A DNA stretch of 36,447 nt, from contig NZ_JAVVES010000023.1 in assembly GCF_032250955.1 (NCBI RefSeq), forward strand, positions 1 through 36,447, written 5' to 3'. Positions 1-8,209 of this stretch are shown in pieces. Each line of letters opens with the position of its first letter. Positions within the stretch are counted from its first letter, which is position 1. The notes beneath the pieces were generated by a model. The model ran no database searches. It was not told where the DNA came from and saw only the letters and a program-made list of their open reading frames with translations. This DNA comes from Sulfuriflexus sp032250955 (lineage in GTDB: Bacteria > Pseudomonadota > Gammaproteobacteria > AKS1). The translations under genes and the position numbers were made by a program.

Positions 1-107
1 GCCACTCGTCAGCGCAAAAGCAAGCTTTTGCCTGTTACCGTTCGACTTGCATGTGTTAGGCATGCCGCCAGCGTTCAATCTGAGCCAGGATCAAACTCTT
101 CAGTTCA
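1..107 (-). rRNA. rrs: 16S rRNA, 5' end (partial)
   Basis: The reverse complement carries the near-universal start of bacterial 16S rRNA: the AGAGTTTGATCCTGGCTCAG primer site, then the helix sequence leading to ACATGCAAGTCGA. Only about the first 107 nt lie in the window; the gene continues leftward. The mature 5' end is set by alignment to the E. coli start (AAATTGAAGAGTTTGATC) and could be off by a few bases. Transcription runs right to left from the tandem promoters at 324-460. Confidence 0.97.
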
Positions 108-279
108 ATCAATTGTGGTTACTTGAGGTAACCAAACTTTTTGATGAAAAGCTTCCTGACCAAATAAAATCACTAACTAATATAAATTACTTAGGTTTGA
201 CTTGGTTGGTTGCTTACATCGATTCATGGTGAAAACCAATCACGAAGCAAGCGCCCACACAAATTATCTTAATCCAAAT

Positions 280-291
280 TGTTAAAGAGCG
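280..291 (-). promoter_or_regulatory. boxA antitermination site of the rRNA leader
   Basis: The minus strand reads CGCTCTTTAACA, one base from the classical rRNA boxA (TGCTCTTTAACA). It lies about 170 nt upstream of the 16S start, inside the leader. In the known system NusB/NusE bind boxA RNA and make RNA polymerase resistant to Rho on untranslated rRNA. Confidence 0.85.
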
Positions 292-323
292 ATGCCGGCA
301 GTGTTCCCCGACAAAGACGAACC

Positions 324-352
324 ATTGTATAGAAGGGTTCGCTAACATTCAA
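324..352 (-). promoter_or_regulatory. rRNA operon promoter P2
   Basis: On the minus strand a -35 TTGAAT (347-352) and a -10 TACAAT (324-329) are separated by 17 bp. It sits 109 bp downstream of the stronger P1, close to the P1-P2 distance of E. coli rrn operons. The assignment rests on motif match and position. Confidence 0.65.
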
Positions 353-432
353 GTATTATTTTTCCCTTGAACGCCTCTGGAAGCCTTGCTGTTGCTGGCC
401 TTGCGGCCGTGCTCAGTACCAGAGAGCGCGAG

Positions 433-490
433 ATTATACGCAGCTTTGCGTGTGGATCAACACTTTTTTCCAAATTGTTTTAAATAACTG
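433..490 (-). promoter_or_regulatory. rRNA operon promoter P1 with AT-rich UP element
   Basis: On the minus strand a -35 TTGATC (455-460) and a perfect -10 TATAAT (433-438) are 16 bp apart. The -10 is followed by a GC-rich discriminator (CTCGCGCTCT), the usual mark of ppGpp/DksA-controlled rRNA promoters. Upstream, 461-490 is a very A/T-rich tract ending in AAAAAAGTG next to the -35, as expected of an UP element contacting the alpha subunit. Growth-rate and stringent control are inferred from this architecture. Confidence 0.8.
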
Positions 491-715
491 CAAAAAAATT
501 CACACGCCAACATAACTAGCTGTATTACAAGGAATAATATATTTTTACTGGCCACGCCGGGCACGCGCCTTTCTTAACTGGCGTAAAATGGATCGACACC
601 TGCCTCGCACGGACCACTATTCCCGGGCTTGCAGTCGCCCGGTAGCAAGACGACTCCGCCTGGTTGTTGCTCTGCGGACGGTCAACTGCCGGCGCCGGTA
701 ACGGAGAAAGCGGCT
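491..715. other. Intergenic spacer between tyrS and the rRNA promoter
   Basis: These 225 bases lie between the tyrS stop and the rRNA P1/UP region. No tRNA, no convincing coding sequence and no clear intrinsic terminator was seen. Some tyrS transcription may therefore run toward the rRNA promoters, although a Rho-dependent stop cannot be excluded. The short ORFs here lack start signals and homology. Confidence 0.5.
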
Positions 716-1906
716 TTATTGCAAACACACCCGCGCAAAACGCCGCTTGCCGACCTGGAAAACGTGGCAGTTACCGGCAACGAGATGCGGCTTCGACTCC
801 ACAACCTTTTCACCGTCCATTTTCACCGCCCCCTGCTTGAGCATGCGCATGGCCTCGGACGTGCTCTTTACCAGTCCGGCCTCCTTGAGCAGGTTGGCAA
901 GCGGCATATCGGCGGCGAGGCTGAACTCGGGCATCTCGTCCGGTTGCATGCCCTTCTGGAAACGGGCGATAAAGTTTTCACGGGCCTGGTCTGCCGCTGC
1001 ATGGTCGTGGAAACGCTCGATAATCTCCTCGGCGAGCAGGAACTTTACGTCCCGCGGATTCTTGCCCGTCTCGATAGCCTTCTTGAATTGCTCGATTTCT
1101 GCCTCCGACCGAAAGCTGAGTAATTCAAAGTACCGCCACATGAGCTCATCCGATATCGACATGAGCTTGCCGAACATCTCATCCGGGGCATCATTTATCC
1201 CTATATAGTTGTTCAGGGATTTTGACATTTTCTGTACACCGTCAAGTCCCTCGAGGATGGGCATGGTCAGAACAACCTGTGGTTTCTGGCCATAGGCCTC
1301 TTGTAATTGACGTCCTACCAACAGATTGAATTTCTGATCAGTTCCCCCAAGTTCGACATCGGCCTTCATCGCCACCGAGTCATAGCCCTGGATCAGCGGG
1401 TAAAGAAATTCGTGGATGGAAATAGACTGGCCACTGCTATAGCGCTTGTTAAAGTCATCGCGCTCGAGCATGCGCGCCACGGTATGCTTGGCGGCCAGTT
1501 CGATCAGCTCGCTGACATCCATCGCGTTCATCCAGCTCGAATTGAACATGACCAGGGTCTTTTCCGGGTCGAGGATCTTGAATATCTGCTGTTCGTAGGT
1601 CCTGGCGTTTTCGATCACGTCATCACGGGTCAATGGCGGGCGCGTGACGCTCTTGCCGGTCGGGTCACCGATCATGCCGGTGAAATCACCGATCAGGAAC
1701 ATGACTTCGTGACCCAGGTCCTGGAACTGGCGCAGCTTGTTGATCAACACTGTGTGTCCCAGATGCAGGTCAGGGGCTGTCGGGTCAAAACCGGCCTTGA
1801 TACGCAGGGATTTGCCCGAGGCCAGGCGCTCCTCCAGTTCTTTTTCTACGAGTATTTCATCTGCACCGCGCTTTATCAGCGCAAGGGATTCCGCCACCGA
1901 AGCCAT
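716..1906 (-). CDS. tyrS: Tyrosyl-tRNA synthetase
   Basis: This 396-residue cytoplasmic class I synthetase charges tRNA-Tyr with tyrosine. The HIGH-type signature is seen as HLGH at residues 48-51 after AGFDPTAPDLHLG, and KMSKS is at 226-230. The C-terminal third (about 330-396) looks like the S4-type RNA-binding domain. Length and motif spacing fit the TyrZ branch common in Pseudomonas-like bacteria. An upstream in-frame start exists, but the ATG at 1906 has a good ribosome site (AAAGAGG, 5 bases away) and gives the usual N-terminus. The gene is divergent from the M23 peptidase gene and lies just upstream of the rRNA operon on the same strand, as in Pseudomonas. Confidence 0.96.
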   Translation of the reverse strand: MASVAESLALIKRGADEILVEKELEERLASGKSLRIKAGFDPTAPDLHLGHTVLINKLRQFQDLGHEVMFLIGDFTGMIGDPTGKSVTRPPLTRDDVIENARTYEQQIFKILDPEKTLVMFNSSWMNAMDVSELIELAAKHTVARMLERDDFNKRYSSGQSISIHEFLYPLIQGYDSVAMKADVELGGTDQKFNLLVGRQLQEAYGQKPQVVLTMPILEGLDGVQKMSKSLNNYIGINDAPDEMFGKLMSISDELMWRYFELLSFRSEAEIEQFKKAIETGKNPRDVKFLLAEEIIERFHDHAAADQARENFIARFQKGMQPDEMPEFSLAADMPLANLLKEAGLVKSTSEAMRMLKQGAVKMDGEKVVESKPHLVAGNCHVFQVGKRRFARVCLQ

Positions 1907-2059
1907 TCTTACCTCTTTATATGTCGCCATTGTCAAATTTGCACGCGCAAGGGTACCACAGCAATCAGCCTGCGCGCAGACCTTCAAAAAATCGGCTATT
2001 GACCCCTACTTATATAATCGCTATGGTTGTCTCTGTTGACAGAAAATGAATATATTTCC

Positions 2060-3475
2060 GTGAATTACCGTCCATTCATAAAGCTTGACTATAAGTCATG
2101 CGCACCAAAACAACACCGACTGTCAAGATACCTGTCATGGCGCCGTCGGCATATTGTTGTTTTTGCTGCCGCCATCAGCATTGTTGCCATACTGATCACC
2201 TCGGCGCCATTCGAGGCCGGGGCCACCCGCCATGAGAACCTCGCCGCTGAGCAACAGCCCGTTACCCGTTCGCTGCCACTCCCCACCGGAGAAGTGACGG
2301 AGAGCCAGGCGACTGTGTCAGAACCGGTCGTGACACCAGTTGCACAGGAAAGCACACCAGCAGTCGAGAACGGCGACGCGGTCAAGGTCAAGGTCAAGAA
2401 TGGCGATACGCTGGCGGCGATCTTCGCCCGCAACAAGCTCTCTGCCACCGAATTGCACAATATCATGGCCCTCGGCAAGGCGACGCGGGACCTGCGCTAT
2501 ATCAAGCCCGGTAATACGATCCATATTCGCCGCGATAACGAGGGCAAATTACTCGAACTGGTTCACGAAAAAAACCGCCTCGAATCACTCCGCGTCAACC
2601 GCACTGAGAACGGCTTTGCGGCCCAGCAAGTTTCGCGCGAACCGGAAACCCGCGTTGCCTACGCCTCTGGCAAGATCGATAACTCTCTGTTTGAGGCGGC
2701 GCAAAAGAGCGGCCTGCCGCAGGCGGTGACCATGGAGCTGGCCGGGATCTTCGGTTGGGATATCGATTTTGCCCTTGATATCCGCCAGGGCGATGAATTC
2801 CGGCTCGTCTATGAAGAACAGTTTCTTGATGGCGAAAAGATTCGCAACGGCAATATCCTCGCCGCCGAATTCATCAGCAAGGGCCGAAGCTACCGCACCG
2901 TGCGTTACCAGGCCAGCAATGGCCGGGCCGATTATTACACCCCGGATGGCAAGAACATGCGCAAGGCCTTCCTGCGTAGCCCGGTTGATTTTCGCCGCAT
3001 CAGTTCCCGCTTTGGCAAGCGCCACCATCCTGTGCTTAACCGCATGCGTATGCACAAGGGAGTGGACTATGCCGCCTCGAGTGGCACCCCGATTCGCGCC
3101 ACCGGCGATGGCAAAATTGTCCACCGCGGCCGCAAGGGTGGCTACGGCAATACCGTCATCATCCAGCACGGCAACAAGTACAGCACCCTCTACGCCCACA
3201 TGTCATCATTCAACCGCAAGGCGCGCAACGGTGGTCGGGTCAAACAGGGACAGGTCATCGGTTATGTCGGGGCTACCGGGCGCGCAACCGGCCCGCATCT
3301 GCACTATGAGTTCCGTGTCCACGGCACTCACCGCAATCCACTTACGATCAAGCTACCGAGTGCGGATTCGATTAACAAGAATCTGAAAGCTGATTTCCTC
3401 AGGCAGACACGTAAACTGATTGCACAACTTGATGGTCTGCAACGTATCCACGTTGCCCTTGCCGAGACGCCTTGA
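2060..3475 (+). CDS. mepM: M23 murein DD-endopeptidase (MepM/YebA-like)
   Basis: This inner-membrane-anchored periplasmic enzyme is expected to cut D-Ala-mDAP crosslinks in peptidoglycan. Counting from the TTG at 2027: a transmembrane segment at about 43-62; a LysM/OapA-like region around 118-170 (VKVKNGDTLAAIFARNKL); a middle domain to about 310; then an M23 (LytM) domain with zinc ligands H343, D347 and H426 (HKGVDY and HLHYEF), plus H391 in YAHM. The start is uncertain. TTG at 2027 almost touches a TATAAT at 2013-2018, so GTG at 2060 (471 aa) is preferred; neither has a clear ribosome site. It is followed after 27 bases by anmK, and the tyrS/mepM/anmK order is conserved in gammaproteobacteria. 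Confidence 0.9.
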   Translation: MNYRPFIKLDYKSCAPKQHRLSRYLSWRRRHIVVFAAAISIVAILITSAPFEAGATRHENLAAEQQPVTRSLPLPTGEVTESQATVSEPVVTPVAQESTPAVENGDAVKVKVKNGDTLAAIFARNKLSATELHNIMALGKATRDLRYIKPGNTIHIRRDNEGKLLELVHEKNRLESLRVNRTENGFAAQQVSREPETRVAYASGKIDNSLFEAAQKSGLPQAVTMELAGIFGWDIDFALDIRQGDEFRLVYEEQFLDGEKIRNGNILAAEFISKGRSYRTVRYQASNGRADYYTPDGKNMRKAFLRSPVDFRRISSRFGKRHHPVLNRMRMHKGVDYAASSGTPIRATGDGKIVHRGRKGGYGNTVIIQHGNKYSTLYAHMSSFNRKARNGGRVKQGQVIGYVGATGRATGPHLHYEFRVHGTHRNPLTIKLPSADSINKNLKADFLRQTRKLIAQLDGLQRIHVALAETP

Positions 3476-3502
3476 GGTCATCACAGGCAGGGAGAGCACA
3501 AG

Positions 3503-4615
3503 ATGGCGGAGCTTTATATCGGTCTTATGTCCGGCACCAGTCTCGATGCCATCGATGCGGTGCTCGTAGACTTCAACAACGACGGCCTGCGATTACTCTC
3601 TGCTCACAGTGAGCCACTGCCCGATGCCCTGCGCAAAACCCTGCTCGCACTGAATCGCCCCGCAGCGGGGGAGATTGCGCGCATGGCACAGGCCGATGTC
3701 GAACTCGGCAAACACTTTGCACAGGTCGTCAACAAACTCCTCGCCCGGCATAACATGGCCTCGAGCGAAATCCGTGCCATTGGCAGTCACGGCCAGACCA
3801 TTCGGCATAATCCCGCTGCCGACAGTCCGTATACCCTGCAAATAGGCGATCCAAATACGCTTGCCGAACTCACCGGCATCACCACCGTTGCTGACTTCCG
3901 TCGACGCGACCTCGCTGCCGGTGGCCAGGGTGCCCCGCTCATGCCGGCCTTTCATGCCGCCCGGCTGCGCGTGAATGATGTTGATCGTGTCATCATCAAT
4001 ATCGGCGGCATGGCCAATATCACCCTGTTACCGGCCAATCCGGACAAACCTGTAACCGGTTTTGATACCGGCCCCGGTAACGTGCTCATGGATGGCTGGT
4101 ATCAAAGACATCAAAAAGGCAACTTCGACAAGGGTGGCCACTGGGCAGCCAGCGGCAAGGTAGACGAGGCCTTCCTGCAACGCCTGCAACGCGACAAGTT
4201 CTTCAGCCTCGCCCCGCCCAAGTCCACCGGCCGTGATCACTTTGATATGCGCTGGCTCGACAGGCTCATAAAGCGCCACGGCAAACGCCTGCAACGCAAG
4301 AACGTCCAGGCCACGCTCTGTGAGCTCACCGCCTCGAGTATCGCCAGTGCCATTCATGAATATGCAGCCGAAGCCGAGGAGGTCATCGTGTGTGGTGGTG
4401 GCGTACACAACACCGCCCTCATGTTCAGACTGCAGGCCCTGCTCACCGGCAAACGACTCGTGTCCAGCGAAGACTTCGATATCGACCCGGACTACATGGA
4501 GGCGATCGGCTTTGCCTGGCTGGCAAAACAGACTCTCGATGGCAAGCCGGGGAACCTGCCATCGGTGACGGGGGCGAGTCACCCTGTGGTGTTGGGAGGG
4601 ATTTACCCTGCCTGA
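3503..4615 (+). CDS. anmK: Anhydro-N-acetylmuramic acid kinase
   Basis: This 370-residue cytosolic kinase opens and phosphorylates 1,6-anhydro-MurNAc to MurNAc-6-phosphate in peptidoglycan recycling. Family signatures are seen in order: GLMSGTSLDAIDA (7-19), GSHGQTIRHNP, GGQGAPLMPAFHAA, NIGGMANITLL, FDTGPGNVLMDGW, PKSTGRDHFD and CGGGVHN. Length matches the family. The ATG is preceded by GGGAGAG. It lies 27 bases after the M23 endopeptidase gene and is probably co-transcribed with it. mpl at 33821-35179 and an MpaA-like peptidase at 9409-10296 serve the same salvage process. Confidence 0.96.
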   Translation: MAELYIGLMSGTSLDAIDAVLVDFNNDGLRLLSAHSEPLPDALRKTLLALNRPAAGEIARMAQADVELGKHFAQVVNKLLARHNMASSEIRAIGSHGQTIRHNPAADSPYTLQIGDPNTLAELTGITTVADFRRRDLAAGGQGAPLMPAFHAARLRVNDVDRVIINIGGMANITLLPANPDKPVTGFDTGPGNVLMDGWYQRHQKGNFDKGGHWAASGKVDEAFLQRLQRDKFFSLAPPKSTGRDHFDMRWLDRLIKRHGKRLQRKNVQATLCELTASSIASAIHEYAAEAEEVIVCGGGVHNTALMFRLQALLTGKRLVSSEDFDIDPDYMEAIGFAWLAKQTLDGKPGNLPSVTGASHPVVLGGIYPA

Positions 4616-4846
4616 TTTTTTTCTTTAAAGGCTTTTAAAAATCTTAAAAACCTTTATCCGTAACGTCGAATTACGCTAACCCTAATCCAGCTTCAAAACT
4701 GCTGCTCACAGAATCCCTTTAGGCTTACACCATAGAACCTGATTTCTGTATTTATACGAGCTTCTTAGGCTACCTGGTTCACCACTCAAAGAACCCTTTC
4801 AGGCTTCGTTATGAGTACCTCAACCATCTCCGATGGTTCGAGGCAA
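4616..4846. other. anmK-gltA convergent spacer with hairpins and a short direct repeat
   Basis: No gene was seen. After the anmK stop there is a long AT-rich stem at 4627-4655 (about 11 pairs with one mismatch) that lacks a following T-run, so it is only a possible anmK terminator. A perfect 7-bp stem AACCATC/GATGGTT sits at 4822-4838. An imperfect direct repeat (AGAATCCCTTTAGGCTT and AGAACCCTTTCAGGCTT) starts near 4710 and near 4787. Its meaning is unknown. Confidence 0.4.
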
Positions 4847-4867
4847 AAGCCCGGCGATGCCGGGCTT
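4847..4867 (-). terminator. Intrinsic terminator after gltA
   Basis: A perfect 9-bp GC-rich stem (AAGCCCGGC / GCCGGGCTT, 3-base loop) lies 22 bases past the gltA stop. On the minus strand it ends in CTTTTG, a short T-run. It may also slow readthrough from anmK in the other direction. Confidence 0.7.
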
Positions 4868-4889
4868 CTCCAAACAAATCAAACAATAA

Positions 4890-6047
4890 TCACCGCTTAT
4901 CGAGCGGAATATAATCCCGCATCGGCTCACCCGTATAGACCTGTGTCGGCCGGAAAATGCGGTTATCACGCAACTGTTCACGCCAATGCGCCAGCCAGCC
5001 GGCGGTACGGGCAATCGCGAAGATCGAAGTGAACTGATCAGTCGGTATCCCCATTTCCTGGTAAAGAATCCCCGAGTAGAAATCGACATTGGCAAAGACA
5101 CCCTTGCTGCTCAACCGATCTTCAGCGGCCTTTTCTACGGCCATCGCGGTTTCAAACATTATGTTGACTTCGTCACTGCGGGTATCAAGCAGGTCTTTTA
5201 CCAGCTTCTGCAGGATGGTCGCACGTGGATCCTTGGTCTTGTATTCACGGTGACCCATCCCCCAGATGACCTCCTTGTTGGCCAGTTTGCTGTCCACAAA
5301 CTCTTCGGCCTTGTCTGGTGAGCCGACTTTTTGGAGCATTTCCAGGACCTTCTGGTTGGCGCCACCATGCAAGGGACCTGACAATGTCCCGATCGCCGAG
5401 GCCATGACACTGTTCGGTGCCGCCAGGGTTGAGCCGGTCACCAGCATGGCAAAGGTCGAGGCATTGATGGTGTGCTCGGCATGCAGAATCAGGCAAATAT
5501 CGAGGATACGCGCCAGCGACGGGTCCGGTTCGTTGCCGCTGAGCATGTACAGAAAATTCTCTGCATAGGAAAGGTCACTACGTGGTGGTATCGGATCATA
5601 GCCGTTACGGATGTGTTCCCACATGGCTACGATGGTCCCCATCCGCGCCAGGATCTTCACGGTCATGGTATGGACGTAATTAAGGTCTTCTGCCACGTCA
5701 CTACCGGTCAGGCGCTCACCGCTCGGGTAAAACATGCCGAGGCTGGCCACGGCTGTTTGCAGCATTTCCATCGGGTGGCCCGTGGCCGGCAGGGTCATCA
5801 TCAACTCACGTATATGATATTTCAGGGCACGGTTACGACAGAGTTGATTGTCGAAATCCGCCAGTTCGCTCTTCGTCGGCAATACACCGTCGAGCAGCAG
5901 CAGGGAGGTCTCCTCAAAGGTACTGTATGCGGCCAGCTGTTCAATCGGATAACCACGATAGGCTAATATGCCATGTTCGCCATCGATATCAGAGATATTC
6001 GAGCGGGTGGCCGGTATGCCCTCAAGGCCTGGCAGGTATTCATTCAT
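4890..6047 (-). CDS. gltA: Citrate synthase (short, type I-like)
   Basis: This 385-residue enzyme condenses acetyl-CoA and oxaloacetate to citrate. The catalytic triad is visible: H227 in GPLHGGAN, H266 in GMGHREYKTKDPR and D322 in NVDFYSG; the HAEHTINAS signature is at 189-197. It is about 40 residues shorter than the NADH-regulated hexameric E. coli enzyme, lacks that N-terminal extension, and starts directly at the LEGIPATRSNISDIDG strand. It therefore resembles the dimeric type I enzymes. 2-methylcitrate synthase is a close paralogue, but no prp genes are nearby, so citrate synthase is preferred. It stands alone between a terminator at its 3' end and a strong hairpin upstream. Confidence 0.9.
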   Translation of the reverse strand: MNEYLPGLEGIPATRSNISDIDGEHGILAYRGYPIEQLAAYSTFEETSLLLLDGVLPTKSELADFDNQLCRNRALKYHIRELMMTLPATGHPMEMLQTAVASLGMFYPSGERLTGSDVAEDLNYVHTMTVKILARMGTIVAMWEHIRNGYDPIPPRSDLSYAENFLYMLSGNEPDPSLARILDICLILHAEHTINASTFAMLVTGSTLAAPNSVMASAIGTLSGPLHGGANQKVLEMLQKVGSPDKAEEFVDSKLANKEVIWGMGHREYKTKDPRATILQKLVKDLLDTRSDEVNIMFETAMAVEKAAEDRLSSKGVFANVDFYSGILYQEMGIPTDQFTSIFAIARTAGWLAHWREQLRDNRIFRPTQVYTGEPMRDYIPLDKR

Positions 6048-6122
6048 GTATTTCGTCCAGATTGGTCACAGGGCGGTAAGCATACCAAAAAAACCCTGTT
6101 TTGGCCTCATACACCAGAACGC

Positions 6123-6159
6123 AACAAGGCGGGACCTGCCATCAGGTTCCCGCCTTGTT
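6123..6159 (-). terminator. Strong hairpin downstream of erpA (possible terminator)
   Basis: An inverted repeat with stem AACAAGGCGGG/CCCGCCTTGTT and an inner CCTG/CAGG continuation lies 27 bases past the erpA stop and 75 bases before gltA. It has no clear T-run on the minus strand, so it may be a 3'-end-stabilising hairpin or an atypical terminator rather than a classical one. Confidence 0.5.
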
Positions 6160-6186
6160 AGGGATGATTATTGTTAATTCAGTTAG

Positions 6187-6528
6187 CTATACTGAAAATG
6201 ATGAGCCGCAACCACAGGTGGTGGCGGCATTCGGATTCTCAATGATGAAACGCGCCCCTTCCAGGTTGTCAACATAATCGACCGTTGACCCCTCGAGGTA
6301 CTGGATGCTCATCGGGTCAACGACCAATGACACACCTTCGGTCTCAACCATCAGATCGCCGTCGTTGACGTTCTCGTCAAACGAGAAACCGTACTGGAAG
6401 CCGGAACAACCGCCACCCGTGATAAAAACCCGCAATTTCAGGTCGTCACGACCCTCGTCTACCATCAGCTTTTTTACCTGATGGGCCGCATTGCTGGTAA
6501 AACTCAATTCTGAACTTGCTGCAGTCAT
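6187..6528 (-). CDS. erpA: A-type iron-sulfur carrier ErpA
   Basis: This 113-residue cytosolic HesB/IscA-family protein passes Fe-S clusters to apo-targets such as the isoprenoid enzymes IspG/IspH. The three cluster cysteines are in place: C41 in GGGCSGFQY and C105 and C107 in TTCGCGSSF. The ErpA-like C-terminus (NPNAATTCGCGSSF) and length agree with the family. It lies between anmK/gltA and the bactofilin gene, as erpA lies near anmK in Pseudomonas. A second A-type carrier is encoded at 22929-23306. Confidence 0.95.
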   Translation of the reverse strand: MTAASSELSFTSNAAHQVKKLMVDEGRDDLKLRVFITGGGCSGFQYGFSFDENVNDGDLMVETEGVSLVVDPMSIQYLEGSTVDYVDNLEGARFIIENPNAATTCGCGSSFSV

Positions 6529-6611
6529 GATGACACCCCGCTAAAATCACTCATTTGGCATATATTAGCACTTCATGAAATACCAACGATACCTTATCTT
6601 GACTATTTTAG

Positions 6612-7055
6612 TCAAGAACTCTCCGCCAGCTGCCCGGAAGTGGCCGGGCTGCTCGAGACACTCGCCTTGCTCACCGGCTGGCGGGCATTATCGGATTCAT
6701 GCACCAGGTTGCCATTGACTTCGGCCCCCATCGCCATTTCGATGAGCTTGTAGTACACATTGCCGTTAACCCGCGCATGACTGGCCAGCTCCACGCCTTC
6801 ACTGGCGTGCACATCTCCGTGCACCGTGCCATTCAGGTTGATATGCGGCACACGCACCTCGCCTTCAATGCGGCCATGTTCGCTCAGGCGCAGAATCGAG
6901 GACGTACCGGCCTCAGCGGTAACATTACCCTTGATAACACCATCTATGTGCAAACCACCCGTAAAATGGATATCACCCTGTAATTCTGTGTTGCGTCCAA
7001 CGAGGGTCTCGACCTTCATTGAAGCGCTGCGTTTTTTCTTACCATTTCCAAACAT
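6612..7055 (-). CDS. Bactofilin (DUF583 polymer-forming protein)
   Basis: This 147-residue cytoskeletal protein has a bactofilin beta-helix at about residues 15-115. The hydrophobic/Gly repeat pattern can be followed in GDIHFTGGLHIDGVIKGNV, then IEGEVRVPHINLNGTVHGDV and ARVNGNVYYKLIEM. The tail (about 120-147, rich in S/A/P) is probably disordered. Bactofilins form nucleotide-free filaments that position cell-wall enzymes at the membrane, so the neighbouring M23, L,D-transpeptidase and M14 genes are fitting company; a direct partnership is inference. The ATG at 7055 is preceded by GGAAATACC. It is divergent from the TPR gene across 214 bases. Confidence 0.9.
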   Translation of the reverse strand: MFGNGKKKRSASMKVETLVGRNTELQGDIHFTGGLHIDGVIKGNVTAEAGTSSILRLSEHGRIEGEVRVPHINLNGTVHGDVHASEGVELASHARVNGNVYYKLIEMAMGAEVNGNLVHESDNARQPVSKASVSSSPATSGQLAESS

Positions 7056-7269
7056 GGTATTTCCACTCCCGAGTCGCAGGCCATGCCTGCATATGATAAT
7101 TTCAGGATAGCATTATGCCCCTTTTTGTTACAGTCGCAAGCTTCTCATGACGGGGCTGTTAAATTGTTCACATATAAGAAAAGTATACCATCGGACTGGC
7201 CTAATGGGCTTGTCTTATGTCACAATTTATCATTAACTTGGTCAAGTATATGGTTATCATCCGCATCTC

Positions 7270-8178
7270 ATGAAAAGACACTATTTTCTATATCTGCTCC
7301 TCGCCGTCAATGGTCTCGCCCAGGCCGATCTGAATCAGGCTGAGGCACTCCTGAAGCAAGGTCAGGCCGGTGAGGCACTGGCTCTCGTTGAGCAGGAATT
7401 GCGCTCCGATGCGGATAATCTCACGGCCCGTTTCCTGCAAGCCAGGCTCCTCGTGCAACTGGAGCGGCAGGCGGAAGCCGTCGCGGCGTATGAAGCCCTG
7501 ACCCGGGACCATCCTCAACGACCGGAACCCTATAACAACCTCGCGGTACTTTATGCCGCACAGGGCAAGCACAACAAGGCCCGCGATGCCCTGCTCAATG
7601 CCATCAATACTCACCCCAGTTATGCCACCGCCTACGAGAACCTCGGAAACATCTATACCAAGATGGCCATTAGCGCCTATAACAAGGCTCTCGAACTCGA
7701 CAAACAACAGCGCCCTGCGCCAATCAGCCTGGCGGCGATTGGCAAGATAGCCGATGGCCCGTCAGGCCCGCCACCGGTAACCCCGCTCACCCCGCCACCC
7801 GCTCATGCCGTAGGTAAAAGCACCACAAGTATCGAGGATGAAATCAAACTCATTATTGATACTGTTAATGGCTGGTCAAATGCCTGGGCAGCCCAGAACG
7901 TGGATGGCTACCTGGCCTATTACGCACCTGAATTCCACCCGCATAATGGGCTGTCACGAAAACAATGGGAGGCGCAGCGTCGGCAACGTTTACGTGCACC
8001 CCGCTTTATCCGCATCAGCATTCGTGAACCCGAAGTAAAAATACTGGGCAGCACCACGGCAAAACTTGTCTTTGAGCAACGTTATGAATCCGATCGCTAC
8101 CAGGATGCGGGTAAAAAGGTCTTGTTAATGGAAAAAACAAATGGCCAGTGGCAAATCCTGCGTGAGTACAACGCCTGA
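7270..8178 (+). CDS. Secreted TPR protein with NTF2-like C-terminal domain
   Basis: This 302-residue protein begins with a likely signal peptide (MKRHYFLYLLLAVNGLAQA). Residues about 20-150 form TPR repeats (helical pairs with A-x-x-x-Y/L-x-x-A patterns, for example YNNLAVLYAAQGKHNKARDA). A Pro-rich linker follows at about 155-182, then a C-terminal domain at about 190-302 (WSNAWAAQNVDGYLAYYAPEF to WQILREYNA) of the NTF2/SnoaL-like type, as found at the end of some L,D-transpeptidases. The next gene, 31 bases downstream, is an L,D-transpeptidase with the same kind of C-terminal domain. A role as periplasmic partner of that enzyme is inferred. The ribosome site is weak. Confidence 0.8.
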   Translation: MKRHYFLYLLLAVNGLAQADLNQAEALLKQGQAGEALALVEQELRSDADNLTARFLQARLLVQLERQAEAVAAYEALTRDHPQRPEPYNNLAVLYAAQGKHNKARDALLNAINTHPSYATAYENLGNIYTKMAISAYNKALELDKQQRPAPISLAAIGKIADGPSGPPPVTPLTPPPAHAVGKSTTSIEDEIKLIIDTVNGWSNAWAAQNVDGYLAYYAPEFHPHNGLSRKQWEAQRRQRLRAPRFIRISIREPEVKILGSTTAKLVFEQRYESDRYQDAGKKVLLMEKTNGQWQILREYNA

Positions 8179-8209
8179 TTTGTGCCCACAACAAAATGCC
8201 TGAAGTATT

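Noticed and set aside
1307..2002. 231-codon plus-strand ORF over tyrS
   Set aside because: It lies entirely opposite tyrS and its upstream region, lacks a ribosome site and has no recognisable domain.
2036..2041. Perfect TTGACA upstream of the M23 peptidase gene
   Set aside because: No acceptable -10 lies 16-18 bases downstream. The only good TATAAT (2013-2018) is on its upstream side.
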